Positions 50,254-62,990 of a stretch of DNA of 64,000 bases are shown here, in pieces. A model generated the notes under the pieces. The model saw nothing but the letters and a program-made list of their open reading frames with translations, made no database searches and was not told the DNA's origin. Position 1 is the first letter of the stretch, and the number at the start of each line of letters is the position of its first letter. A program made the translations under genes and the position numbers. The DNA comes from Litomosoides sigmodontis (lineage: Eukaryota; Nematoda; Chromadorea; Rhabditida; Onchocercidae), in the NCBI GenBank assembly GCA_963070105.1, contig OY718806.1:5849865-5913864 (forward strand). The letters are read 5' to 3'.

Positions 50254-52712
50254 AGCTGTCATTATGTATTTCCATGTTCTTTCGCAACAATATTTTTTAT
50301 CGGCTTATGTTTCAAATTTATGTTCGTCACATATTATAATGCCATCAGCAGTACTGACTATTTTTAATGAATGTTATAAAACATTGAAGTGCGGAGCGGA
50401 ACTTATTATTTTCTGAGGTACTTTGTAGAATGCTGAAAATTTTTGCCAGGCAATGGGTGTTCGGCATTCAGCAGAAAGGCAGCAATTTAAGGAGCTGAAA
50501 TTGTTTTAATAACGCAAGTATCCATTATTTGAAGATATAGAAGAAATTACCTTTGAAAGTTTGCTTGATTTATTTATGCCCTTTCGAACAAAGTTAACTT
50601 AATCGAAGGGTGAACGTGAGTACATATTCTGGTACGTGGATTTTCTGATTATTTGTATAGTTTGTCCTTCACCTGTTTAGCAGTTTTTAGTGAGTGTTTG
50701 TTATCAAAACTCGTTTTCCGGGTAGTTCTATGAAACTTAACGGTGAATAAAATGAAACGATACATTGTTAAATGTTAATTTTTATCAACAAATAAGTTTG
50801 CTCTGCTAGAAGATTTACATTATGTGGTGAACTTGTTTGTTTTAAGTCTTAGGAGGTCAATCGTTGGTTATTCTTGAACTTATACTTTCGTTATCAGTTG
50901 TCTTGATTGACATAAAATGAAGTTGATGCCAGGTTTTTTTCGTTTGTTGCTTTTGTGATATTTCACTCATAAGTGAGGGAAATTTTTCTGTACTGTAGAA
51001 GATAATGCATAATTTATTGTGTTCTTCGTTAGGTACTGATAGGTACGATGTGTAAGATAATGGGATCTCATCATCACATGTTCTTTACTTGCTGTATGGT
51101 TCACATATATAATCGTATTACCTTGTGGTTTGTATAAGATTTGTAATGTTTTTCATTTCGTGCATGTTGTGTATAGCCTTATCCATTATTTCTAATTGAC
51201 TGTCATTAGTTCGTTATTTACAGCACTTAACATTTTTTCATAATTCCTTCTTGAATTCTTTATTCATCATCAAAAGTTGGTTTTTCTGTTGCATTTGTTG
51301 CACTAGTCTTAATAAAGCTATTACTTGATGCTTATCACATAATATCACAATAAACTTATCCAGGCCTCACGTCTTCATTTTTTTGCAACGTCTGTTTCCA
51401 CTGCCAAACATCAACTCTCCATGGGTTTTGTTTTTTCTTTTTTTTTGCTTTAGGCCGTAAGCGGGTAATTTTTTGAGAAAAGAAATCTATAAAAAGTTGT
51501 AAGTTATTGGAGATTACATAATCAGTGAGTTGCTGTATACATGTCATTGCAACACAGTAGCCATGCCTTTTTTTAAAGGATTAATTTCCGAAAAGATTAA
51601 CTAAGAATTTGCTAAGAAATTTTTCTTCTTTAAGAATCTTCTTCGAGAACTAGATAAGAACTTTTTGGTTCACCGTATAAAATCTATTGTTGTATTAGTT
51701 TTTGATCCCGTTTGTTACTTGCATTTTTACGACCACGGTTTCAAAGCTTGTGCGCGAATAATTTCATTATGTAGCTACCGGATGAAATGACATTATTACA
51801 ACATCCCTGGAATCGATTTTTTACCGGGACTCTTATGAAATATCATTTACCGGGCAATTAGAAAGCATATATAAGCGGGCCAAATAGCTCATAGGTTTTG
51901 AGGCACCATCGCAAAGTGACATTTCAAATGCTCAGTGTTTGATAAAGGGTAGTTAAGTTTGCAGGTTGTTGACATTTTCTTGTGTCTTCCATTTTTTGAT
52001 GTTTAAATCGTGAAATAGCAGAAATCGCTTGCACTTTGAATAAAGAGTCTGACAGTGTTGCTGGTAACGGAAAATGCAAAGAGTCAACCACCCTCCTATC
52101 AACTTTGATTTTTGACTTTTCCTGTCAATTTTTGTTTTGCAGTCCAAAAAGACGCTGATAAGCAGTCAAATGAAGTTTCTAGGGTTAGGTGGATTTCCCA
52201 ACTAAGCAAAGGCAATATATTAAATAAAATTTTTTTCTTTCGATCTTAATACTGAATCTGAAAGGCTAATTTCGAACAGTGTAATAGGATCATATCACTC
52301 GATTCTGTGTGAAAGCTATGTCTCATCCCTGAAGTCAATGAAATGCGCAAGTGACCCTAACTTCAACAACACATGTTAATTACAGGTAACAAAAATTCAA
52401 GACACTAATAGGAAAAATAACGAATTTCCATGCAGTTTTTGAAACATGTTTGAGTTTATTTGAAAAAAACTTTAAATTTTAGTGCCATGAAATTTCCAAC
52501 TAATGGAAAGCAATATTCAATGTATTTTATACAGGAATTGATTAAAGCGAAACTTCACTTGAACACAGAATAAAGTTTTTAACGGTATCTAGGTTTGCAA
52601 GACAACTTGGACTGATTGCTACCATCCGAACAAATTCTAATGATAGTTGGTTGCAGTTAGAAGATGAATATAGCAATTTCAATCTATGTTAGTAGAACAA
52701 AAGAATGGGAAG
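50254..52712. other. Convergent intergenic region
   Basis: About 2.5 kb between the acetyltransferase and the cation transporter 3' ends. AATAAA at 50746-50751 is a candidate polyadenylation signal for the acetyltransferase. No coding exon recognised. Confidence 0.55.
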
Positions 52713-54645
52713 TTACTCAGCCCAATCACCATCGCAACGGTAATCACCGTGTACAAAAGCTCGTTCGACAAATGGCAAAACTGATATTTTTTTTGTCAAT
52801 GATTCAATGATATCATGAGTGATTTTGAGTGGCAGGTCATCGTCTAACACAATGTGCACTTCCACTGTGGCCAATGAACCAGTATGATAAACCATCACAT
52901 GATCCAGACATTTGATGTGTTCGTCGTGCTCCACACAGATCCGAATGATGCGTGATAGATTTTCCTGATCACTACGTTTACCCACCAACATTGGGATATT
53001 ATCGACTGCGTTACAAAACCACGATGAGGCGACAAATGTGCTGGAAATAAAAGGAAAGAGATTGCAAGCAGCATAAAAAAAGAGAATTTGGTAAACAAAT
53101 ACGAAATTCAAGAATTATGTTATAATGCGAATGTTTCCACCAGACACATATGGCTCCAATCGGATCAGCATAAAGCCAGTATTTGTCACCAATAAAAGCA
53201 CTAGTTAATGCGACTACACTTGTTATAATATCATTACGCTGATCCATAGCTAATGTCTGAAAATTCTTTCGTCAGTTCACTGGTCTTGATTTATATACCT
53301 CATAGCCGAATGTAGCTTTTTATAAACTGCCAAATGATCTGATTCTTTTTACTTGTATTTTCATCCCTTAATACCCATTTAAAAAAACAAACCCGTGAGC
53401 CAGGTGTGCCGTGTTTATAGCAAAATATCATCAACAGTATTTTTATGACACAAGCGATAACTAATATGCAAATAGCAGATACACTTGCATTCGGATATAT
53501 CTGCAAATGATACTTTTTCGTGACTGGCAGTACTTATACAGTCGTAATGTTCATTATTAACAGGGAGGACAAATTCGGATAAGTAAAAAGTAAAGAATTG
53601 ACAAGCAGAAACTTTTAAAATTGGCACTGAAATTGAAATTGGAACTTTCAGAAACAATTATTAAAAGTTTCAAATGAAGAGGCAACTGAATTTGTTGCTC
53701 AAAATTTGTCATTATTTACCAAATGAAGCATATCTCACACTCTTATTGATAATTGATTCAACTGATTGAATAATCATCATAATGTTGGCGACACCCATGA
53801 TGACAGAACAAATGAGGACAATGATTAGCTCTAAGCGTGCACGTCCTCGTGGATAATTGAATGTATCCGTATTATTGATAGCCCAAGTACTAATATAAAT
53901 TAATATTCCACTAATGCAATCCACAGCCGAATCGAGAAATGTGCTAAATTAAACAAACTTACAGTTCTGCAAAATTTTTTGACTCTTTAAAACTGAAATA
54001 TTTATTCGTTAGGTGATATGAGAATTTGGCATGAGCACAATATCAAACATTATGTTCTCTGAAAGATCCCCAGAAAGATTCGCCAGGTGATATGAGAATA
54101 AAAACACTTTCAATTCTTTCAAAAATTACCTAATAATAGAAAGAGAACTGGATAGTACGGACGCAAATCCATTAGCAAACAACAAAATAATGTTCGCCGC
54201 AAAAGTTATTCGTGCCAAAATGCTATTTATGTTTTGTTTTCGTTGTTCTTCGTCATTCGTCGCTTTCATTATATTTCCATTCGAGGAATGTGTGAAGAGC
54301 TGTTCATCATGGCGGTATAAGGATTGTAGACGTTCTTGGTCTTGGTTGTACTAGAATTTTGACAAATTTGTAGTCTATCATCGTGATAATGGCTTTGTAC
54401 GACTAATGGCTGATTTCTACGTAACACAAAATTCTTTGTTGTTCATATCAAAAACTTACACATATGCAAAGTACAGCACATTAAAAAAAACGTCAAACTT
54501 AAAACTCCTCACAAAAGTGTCTTTGTAACGGGAGTATTGATAAAACAATTAATCAGTATTTGATCACCTTATGGAGAAGCTTTTTGTGTTGTCTTCTTTT
54601 CCAGAACGAAGAGGATTCACACGAAAAACTATTAGTGCATCCATG
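52713..54645 (-). CDS. Cation diffusion facilitator (MTP/Mn-CDF-like), 5' incomplete
   Basis: Membrane metal-proton exchanger of the CDF superfamily. The layout (soluble Tyr/Gln-rich N-terminus, then TM bundle and C-terminal cytosolic domain) resembles the plant MTP8-11/Mn-CDF-like group, but the substrate is not proved. Exons 5' to 3': 54645-54568, 54350-54130, 53943-53739, 53500-53393, 53256-53141, 53040-52713; 351 residues in phase. Visible: YNQDQERLQSLYRHDE; TM1 ITFAANIILLFANGFASVLS; TM2 with metal-site motif DSAVDCISG; NYPRGRARLE loop; TM3 and TM4 (LICSVIMGVANIMMIIQS; AICILVIACVIKILLMIF); TM5 with DQRNDIITS, the second half of the transport site; then the cytosolic beta-alpha domain ending HGDYRCDGDWAE. 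The exon at 53943 must use donor GTGAGA to stay in phase. The start codon exon was not found; it should lie upstream of 54645. Confidence 0.88.
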
Positions 54646-56798
54646 CTGGTTTCCAAGTAAGCTTTTCCTTTCTTCTTCACTCATTTACCAACTAATTAAC
54701 TGGAATTGACATGTTTATCGTCTTTTTCACTTAATTGAAATTGGAAATTGAGACGGTAGTTAGTCACATGTTAGAGGAAATAGTACAACTTTTTCAAATT
54801 TACCTTTACACTTAAGCAAAAACTAATCGTTGCTTTCTCGTGTTGAGCAAGAAAATTACTGATCAAAAATAGTGTTTTCATGAAAACAGGAGAAGCGGAA
54901 AGTGTTCCTTATACCCCCAAAATTGGAGATAAGGATCACCTGGATATTTTCTAAGACTTAACAAAATTAAAGAAAATAAAAGTCTGAATTTAACTTAACA
55001 AAATTAAAGAAAATAAAAGTCTGAATTTATTGAATAAATGAGTATTTGCAGAAAATAAGAGGAAATGTCGGCGTGATGACATCTAAATAGAGTGGTGATA
55101 AGAATGTCGCAGCAATCACTGGTTCATCATTTTATGTGATAATACTCTGTACTACTGAATACTGTAGACGTAAAGCATATGATGCATCGTTGAACAACTG
55201 CGCAATCAGTGCCTTATGATAACAATCGATTTGAAAAAGTTAGTCTGTTAGAACAAACAATCCGACAGTTTCTTCAATTAGTTGTTGATTGAAGGTTAAA
55301 CACAGGATAGACCGTTAATTGTAGTGTCAGTTGGTGTGGTCTTCCTTAGATCAGCTTTTCAATCATCACTAATTTCACTATATATAATGGCAATGTGCAT
55401 TTCTGAATGAATAAAACTACCGATTTCCTAATTATTATTTTAAACTGATTTACCTTATGAAACTCCAACAGTCGCTAATGGATCATGTCGCATAACACTT
55501 CTAAACAAATGATATGTATGCATAACTGCAGTTTGGAAAAACTAATTTATGCACAGATTAGAGTATGACAGTGAAGTGAGCATCAAAATTGAACTCAGCA
55601 AGCATGAGACATGAGACGAGCAACAAACTGTTAACAGCATCGACTTTATAGAACCATAAAAATTTACAAAAACAAAAAGGTCGTTCAGAGCACTGAAAAA
55701 GAAAGGCTGAAAGGTATTAGAGAAAAAAATGGAAAGTATTGCAATCTAGATTGAAGTTTTCCCGAATCTCAAGCTTCATTAAGTCCGAAAAACAAATCAA
55801 TCATAAGCTCACTGGATTTTCCAGTAAAAAATAATGCAAATATGAAAACATAGGTCGTAAAATAAATAACATTAAGGTAATAAAAAGTTATCTTCAATCT
55901 TCAGACATCTTAATTTAAAAAATGAAGACAAGAGAAAAGTACTTCCCTTGTCCCTTGTACTAAAGAAGGAATATTTAATTACGCATTTCACTGCTTAACC
56001 ACGAAAGACTAGTAGCGGAAAAGCAATTGGGCGAGACACACGGAAATTTAAATGAATCAATATTTGACGATATAGCTTTTTTGAATCATGGTATGCTGAA
56101 CTGCATGTAGTTAGAATAATAGTAGTAGTGGTAATGGTGATAGCAATAAAAAAAAAAGCGATAAAAGTCGTAGGAACTTGAGGAAACATGTAGGAGGGTG
56201 ACAACAAAAAAAAAGGGAAACGAGAGAGAATAATCCTATTGGAAACAGTGTGAGCTAAAATGCCTCATTCATCTTAATTACCAAAGAGGATATGAGCAGT
56301 GAGGTACCAAAATTCTGATCTAAAATATCTGATGATCCATGCAGACAACAAATATACTGTTCATCTCGGTATACAATATTTCATTTATCAAGGAACAGGT
56401 ACAAAAAGACAAGAGCATGAAAGGAATTGAAATCCAATGCCTACAAAAATGATTCGTCAATAAATCATCTAATTTTTCTCTCTTCTACATGAAAAATCGA
56501 TAAGATAAAAACTTACAAGATCTTCATTTGGCGAACGAGTAAAATTCTCGTGAGTGACTGGTACTAACTATGAAGCTAATTATACAAAATACATGATGTG
56601 CAGATTTGACGATCCATGCAGACATGATGTACAGAGACATTTGAACCTGTGGGACAATTCAATTATTTTAAAAGGCACTATAAAAACTCCCTGAAACTGT
56701 TTAATGGATAAAGAACGACAACAGATAAAAAGAGCTGCCATGAAATCGTTACTGCCTCCGCATTTTAGCCGAGGTAACATTAAAATAAAATACATAAA
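54646..56798. other. Intergenic, AT-rich; contains the missing 5' end of the transporter
   Basis: No exon could be fixed. The first exon(s) of the transporter should be here. A perfect 37-base tandem duplication is listed separately. Confidence 0.5.
54956..55029. repeat. Perfect tandem duplication, 2 x 37 bases
   Basis: The unit beginning ACTTAACAAAATTAAAGAAA occurs at 54956-54992 and 54993-55029 without difference. Confidence 0.95.
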
Positions 56799-59359
56799 CT
56801 ACAACTCTGTCTTCCTCAGTAAAGAATAACGGTTTTCCGAAGGCTTCAGCTCCTTAAAAACAGAAGGAGGAGGTGTTGCAAATGAAGCTGTAGCTGACGG
56901 TCTTGCTCCGTTTTCAGCGAATGTTTCAAGTTTTTTCAAAGCTAGCTTCTGTAAATCTACCATTTCCTGATCCATTTTTTCATGAAACTCCTTATGTAGT
57001 TTCCCAGAATGTAGATCAAGAACAAACTGAAATAGAAGCATCTAGTTTAATTAGAAGTTCAATGCATCGGTTCAGTATAAGATAAAAAATTCGTGCTAAT
57101 TAAGTATGGACTTGAAAAATTGTATGAATTAGATGTTAAAACACTTGGTGGCCGCGAAACAACCATTCACTACAACTTCAAAGGAGGCTACCCTACCTGT
57201 GGAACATCTAAACTATTAAATCATTATTTCAACGGATATAAATGAAATATACCTGTCGAAGCTTTCCGGGAATATACAATTCATTCATGTTGTCAAACAA
57301 AAACATATGTTGAAACGAATCAATTGCTAAAACCGGCAAATCATCTTCGGTTTTACCTAAATGTTTTAACGGATGTGCAAATTTATGGCCGTCTGCCAGT
57401 AAAGCATTGACCGAGTTTTTCTGATCATAAAGTTCACGCATCACCTGTAAATGAGAAATGTTCAATGGGAAATTTTAACTATGCCTAAAAAAGACCTGGT
57501 GGAAAATGATTTGGATTATAAACCGCTGTTTATACAACTTTCGTGATATTCTAAAACCAAAAATTTCTTCATTTATTAAAGAAAGTATCATGACATACAA
57601 TTTACCAATTCAGTGAATTTTTTGTCGCCTTCTTTATCTCCACGATTTCTGAATAAAAGCAAGAATGGTAGACCTTCTTCGGTTAATTCTTCAACATTTT
57701 CAAATGTAACTTCACGTACCAATGGTATGCACTTATCTGTAAGCCACTGCTTTACATAGTTGTAGTCAGTAAAATTGCCGGTGAACTGAAAATAAACTTT
57801 CAATGCATCGAATCTAAGATATTCACAGAAGTTCTACATTTATATATGTTCAAAGCAGCTTCACAAATCAAACCGATTGAGTAATTAAAGATTTTTGCCA
57901 ATTACCACGCTGTTAGCCGAAAGCGATTATTATTATTTCACTTAATGAAGCTTCAAAATTACTAAGCTTTTGTTCGTCTTCAGTATCCGGATCTCGGAAA
58001 TGCATCATACTTCCACCCACACCTTTCAAGTCTTCGTTACTGCCAACCCAAAACGCACAGTCTTCGCGTAAAATAGTAGCAACCTTCTATAAATTCCAAA
58101 ACACAACTCACAAAAACTGCTCAAAAATTAATATCTAGCTAGCAAAAATAATATGTAGCTAGCAAAAAACACAACCTGGAAACTTCGATACTCATCGCTA
58201 TTTTTGTCTGCAAAATAAGCAATCACATTTCTCTTGGATTTATCCATTTGCTGCTCCAGATCTTTTTTACCAATAAAATCTTGTATACTGGAGGACAATT
58301 GTTGCTTAACAAACGCTGTGAGTGCCTCAACTGAACGCGTAGATCTAGCAATTAAGTATAATGAATTTTTTACATCGAAATCAAATAGTTTCGAGGAACT
58401 CCTGTCCGTAAGCAAGCAAGCAGTACCAAATAATGCGACGAAGATACCTGTACTCCTTGTTTGCTAATTCTCCATTGATAAAAATTTTCATCGTTGGATA
58501 TTTACTGACAGCGTATTTATCAGCAATTTTTACCTGCAAATAGCTTGAAATAAACAAGAAAATCACCGTTTCACAACATAGTCCTTTTCATCAATACAAG
58601 ACAATACATCTGTTTATTGTCAAACATTACTTGTCAAACATCATCTGTCAAAACATTACTTGTTCGACGCTATCCACAAGAGCCCAGATTACATTTGCCG
58701 TAGGGTTTTCTCGCGCAAATATTGCAGCAGCTTCCTCAAAAATTGGTTTAAGTCGACGACTAAAAGGACACCAATCAGCACAAAACGCAACAAACACAAC
58801 CTAAAACAGTGCCAGAACGCATTACGATCAACAACTATTATACTACAAGTAATGGTCTACTGATAGCAAGTCTGAATCACTCATCTTCTATGGTTTTATT
58901 CTATGGATAAAATATTTGACGAGTGCCAACATATATAATCATTAGCACACCACTCAGAGATATAATTTCCGATATCTAAGTAATAAAGGTCCAGAATTAA
59001 TTTTGTAAGAGCAGTATTAAATTGAAAAGGGCAGTAATTCATTTGTGAGCTCAAACTCATAGTCTCAGGGTTAGTCAAATCAAGTTCTCCGCAGGTTACG
59101 TCTTCGAATTTAGCACCCTACCCATTTTTTCACTCCAAATATTTAATTTTCATATCTTTTTACAATGATTAAATGACATCCTATGATGTTATTCACAATG
59201 TTGCCAAGTTTGTAAATATCCTAAAGAAACTGCACACTTCTATACCTGAGCACTTTTAATGATACCATCGTGATTATCCATATTCAGCCAAATGACATTC
59301 GCTAATACAGCCGGCAAAGATAAAATTATCAGCAACGACCAATAAATCCTTATTATCAT
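56799..59359 (-). CDS. ERP44: ERp44 (thioredoxin-fold ER retention chaperone)
   Basis: PDI-family protein that cycles between ER and Golgi and retains Ero1 and unassembled clients by mixed disulfides. Eight exons: 59359-59246, 58800-58660, 58533-58448, 58344-58176, 58086-57963, 57796-57606, 57444-57253, 57026-56799; 414 residues (human about 406). Signal peptide MIIRIYWSLLIILSLPAVLA; first thioredoxin domain with FCADWCPFSRRLKPIFEE, where the active site is C-P-F-S, keeping the single reactive Cys of ERp44 (CRFS in human); SKYPTMKIF; second and third domains with CIPLVREVTFENVEELTEEG and LPVLAIDSFQHMFLF; IPGKLRQFVLDLHSGKLHKEF; C-terminal ER retrieval signal KTEL. The ATG is one base after an acceptor-like CTATAG. 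Tandem neighbours on this strand are the transporter and B9D2, but spacings of more than 2 kb argue against an operon. Confidence 0.96.
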
Positions 59360-61665
59360 TCTATAGATGATTTTTGTCACCTGAAAATTATTCCTACCTA
59401 TCGATCTTTCAAAATTCAAATTCCTCCTTCGACATGAATAAGAAACAATGAAGCCACGATAATTACAGACGCTACCGACTTCCATCTCGGAAAATTTTTG
59501 ATCCTCATTAATTTCACCGCTTCGATCCTATTTTCCATTAATTCTTAAAAGACTCAAAAGTACTATTATTCATTCAAATTAAAGATGAAATTCATCTCAG
59601 GAGTAAGCACTAAAGAAATCCAACATGAAGCAGCGCTTACTTAATCAAAAGCAGCTCTTACTTAATCAAAGCTTACTTTACTTATCAAAGCACGCGGAAA
59701 GCTTAACCCTGTGAAGAAAATCCCTACAAATCATTACCCCGTATTTCTCCCACTACAACACTGTTCACAACTCGGAAGACGTTACACGACCACTCAACGT
59801 GTATCGTTCGTCCCTCTCAACCAACCCCTTGCTCACTTCACTCACTGAGTCGCCTCTCGTCCTCCTCCATTTCCCACCACTCTAAACAGAAGTCACTACA
59901 CACTCTGTCTCCCTCCTATCACCGAATGATTCACTCTTTCCTCTAACGCACTGATCCATTTTATTTCTATCTAATTTGATCACTCAGCACTCCGGTAGGT
60001 GAAGTGATGGTTTAAGGTTGGGTCGGGTTGGGTGGTTTGTGATTGTTCTGTGCAGAAACATTAACAGGTATGATGAAAAAATGGTCGGTAAAACATCCGT
60101 ATAGGCTTCTGATATTTCTGTAGAGTAGAGGTGAGGGCGATTTTACTGTTAAAAAATCTAGAGCTTCGCAACGTAGAATTAAACTTCCCGACAAGTAAGT
60201 GCGAGTGGTGTACAGGTTAACAGAGTGATGTAAAGGCGTGGAGCAACTCATGCTATGAAAGTGCAAACCGCACATTTTTGTATGCGTTCTTCGCATTGGA
60301 TTTCCATTTAAGGCACAGAAAACGAAGTAATTTGAAAAAGCATTAGTTGTACGTGGAAGAGAGTGAAGTAATAGAAATAGCACAACGTGTGTTTCAATTC
60401 TCCAGGAGAATCACAAGAATGTGGAGCTAAAGTAAATGTAAATGCGGAGAATTGAAGTTTGCCTTAACAAGGAGCTCTGTCATTTCCAGAAATTATCAGT
60501 ATATTTCGGACATGAAATCAGGTATGCGATGATTAGTGTAGTAAAAGAAATCGTGACATTTACGGATGTGTTGTAAATCCCTTACTCAAAAAGCATCGTG
60601 CATGATTGTAACACTCTGTTTGTGAAAAACGAGATGTGAATCGATTTAAAATGACATTAAAAAAAGTTCTTTCTAGACATAATTATCAAGTCCTTTGGTA
60701 GCGCTCATTAAAGTGACACATAACAGCTCACCGTGATTGTCACTGGTTTATAATGCGCGTCCCCTCCTTTTCACTGTTTCGAAACTTGCTTTTCATACGC
60801 CAAGCTGAGTTTTTAATTGTGCTAGGATACAGTAGTGTAGATTGAATATACTTTTCTAATTTCTAATAGGTCTTATTGCAAATAATCAGTGATCTAACTA
60901 GAGGGTGAGTAAAATTAATAGGGCGAAGCGAACTTTAAGTCCTCTCGAGACTCATATCCGCTCACATCAAGCAACGCTCAAGTTGGATGGTTAGAAAATC
61001 TCAGCAACTTTAAGCTTATGTTCTCGTCAACGTTCATCTTATATGATGAAATAAACCGTAATTTTTCTCTTAACATTTCAAGGTTCATTGAAAAGTCCTA
61101 CTTGTCTACCTACCTACTCGGATATCTTGCAGTGATGTGAGAGTCATGGTGATTAAACAGCACTGATCATGAATTTTACTTCTTGTGAGTAGCTAACAAA
61201 GATGCATACGACGCACAACTTGGATAATGATATAAGGAGCTAATAACACAAAATAGTATTATCTATGGAAAACAACTTTATAATTCTTTCTTTGAAAGCC
61301 ATCAGTTAGCTGATACAGTCGACATAGGGACCGCTGCTTAAATATACCCTAAAAAAAGAAAAAGTTGGAGAGATACAAACGTTGATTTTAGAAACCGACT
61401 TCAGAAGATGACCGTTCACAACAAATTATTAGTGACGTCATCATAACAATGACACCAGTAATCACTGCGCACTGCCTGAGTGATATATTTGACAGTAAAA
61501 CGAGAAAAATGTTCAGAAAATGTTGTAGATAGGATGAGCGAACAATAAATAAGTCCTCAATGGATGTATTGCATCGAAGACAACTTGCTTTCATCATCAC
61601 AACAAAGCCATCTTGGCACTCGTATTTATGAGACGACAAAGAATATTTAAGCAGAGACTAGGTTA
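59360..61665. other. Intergenic between ERp44 and B9D2
   Basis: About 2.3 kb. Contains ERp44 upstream sequence with short imperfect repeats of GC(A/T)CTTACTTAATCAAA type at about 59631-59690. Minus-strand open frames such as 60383-60012 look random. No gene recognised. Confidence 0.5.
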
Positions 61666-62661
61666 TCAGCACTGAATTCCGAAACGATCAAAATTTTTCG
61701 TTATCACTGAAATGCGTAATCTGACGACGCCCATTGATACAGTATGTAATTTTGAGTGTTCATCGAGTCGCGTCGAAGTTTCATTGCTAAGTTGTAAACC
61801 TCCTCCAACGAAGTATTGCATCATTTCTTCACGCAAACCACCTTTCGGTCTCCATGTATAGCATTTCATCTATACTTTGTGAAAACCAATCAAATCAACC
61901 AAACCATTGATATAAACTGATAATGAAAAGTTAAATTTATAGTCACATGCAAATGGCTTAACCAATTACTGAAAATAAGAATGAAGAAATTACTTGATGT
62001 TCACCAGGCGAAGCTGGCAAAAATATAGACCCGTAACCATACAGCTCCTGGCGACCAAATTCATCGTAGTGCCAAACTTGTAAACTAATTGAAGGCCATC
62101 CTGAATATAAGCAACATTTCCAGTGATCTTTTTACATGCATAACTGTTACTTTGAGATTTTCTGAGACTACGACAAATCACATAGTTCTTGGTTATAAAC
62201 GCTGAACATAGCTTAGCAAGCCACATAAACTTGGGGAACCGTAAGAGCTCAAGTATGATGAGTACTTGAACTTCAAGATCGGTCTTTGAATAATTTCCAC
62301 TTTATGGTAAAGTCAAGCTGCCTTGTATGGTTTTAGTGATAAGATGTATGTCCAACGGATGTGAAAAAGATGCAAGATCTCCATATTCAGATAAGTCGGT
62401 CTGAGTTTGTCCTTTGCTCACTCCTTGTATTACACGCCATCCACCACCTTAAAATCATTTTGGACATTGCAGCACATCTGGTTATGCACGATTTGTTGAT
62501 CAAATATCATTGAAATTTCTAAGTTAGAAAACTTTAGAAGCTTTTGTCACTTAAGCGATAAATGGTAATTTACCAAATCTAAGTTCCCAACGACAAAAAA
62601 GGCGTTGTTCGGGGAATCCAGATGCACTTTCAATCTCACCGATAATGTGCACCTCGGCCAT
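61666..62661 (-). CDS. B9D2: B9 domain-containing protein 2 (transition-zone MKS module)
   Basis: B9D2 works with B9D1 and MKS1 in the MKS module of the ciliary transition zone, gating membrane-protein entry; in nematodes it acts in ciliated sensory neurons. Four exons: 62661-62574, 62447-62322, 62100-61994, 61869-61666; 174 residues against 175 in human. Family landmarks run the full length: [92 protein letters not shown] and terminal [12 protein letters not shown]. Exon 2 ends AAG|GCAGCT, so intron 2 would be a GC-AG intron; the phase (1) fits exon 3. An X-box lies 44 bases upstream. The 5' half (62207-62990) is duplicated at 23881-24664. Confidence 0.95.
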
Positions 62662-62990
62662 TTACTTCTCCGGTATCATCCCCCTCCAGCTTTCTTCTAT
62701 CAGTGTCACCATAGCGACAACAACGCGTTGCCATTCTGCTTTTTACGTGTACTACGCGAACAGCTCAGGATCGCTTGAAATGCATTCGCGACACAGCGAA
62801 GTCATTTTGCTTAGTCGTAACTCTTCATCCAATCAACCCAGGTCAGCCCCTCTTCAACTTTACATTGAGCCCATTGAATTGTCGCTCCCCTAAATTCTAT
62901 TTCCATAAGCGAAGAGTACTATGCAAAACACGGACATCAATCAGCTCTTAAAATGCATTTTATTCACTTTTTTGTTATGTAACAAAGCGC
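62207..62990. repeat. 784-base direct repeat, right copy (contains B9D2 5' half)
   Basis: Same as 23881-24664, no difference found. This copy is contiguous with B9D2 exons 3 and 4, so it is the one attached to the functional gene. It starts inside intron 2 and ends 329 bases upstream of the B9D2 ATG. Confidence 0.95.
62705..62718 (-). promoter_or_regulatory. X-box (RFX/DAF-19 site) of B9D2
   Basis: Minus-strand GTCGCTATGGTGAC matches RYYNYYWWRRNRAC at all 14 positions and lies 44-57 bases upstream of the ATG, the usual place for X-boxes of nematode ciliary genes. DAF-19 control is inferred from family knowledge. Confidence 0.75.

Noticed and set aside
60012..60383. 123-codon minus frame upstream of ERp44
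   Set aside because: No recognisable domain, no splice context and irregular composition; likely chance.
61388..61639. Minus frame just after the B9D2 stop
   Set aside because: Falls in the 3' UTR of B9D2; B9D2 already has its full length and conserved C-terminus.
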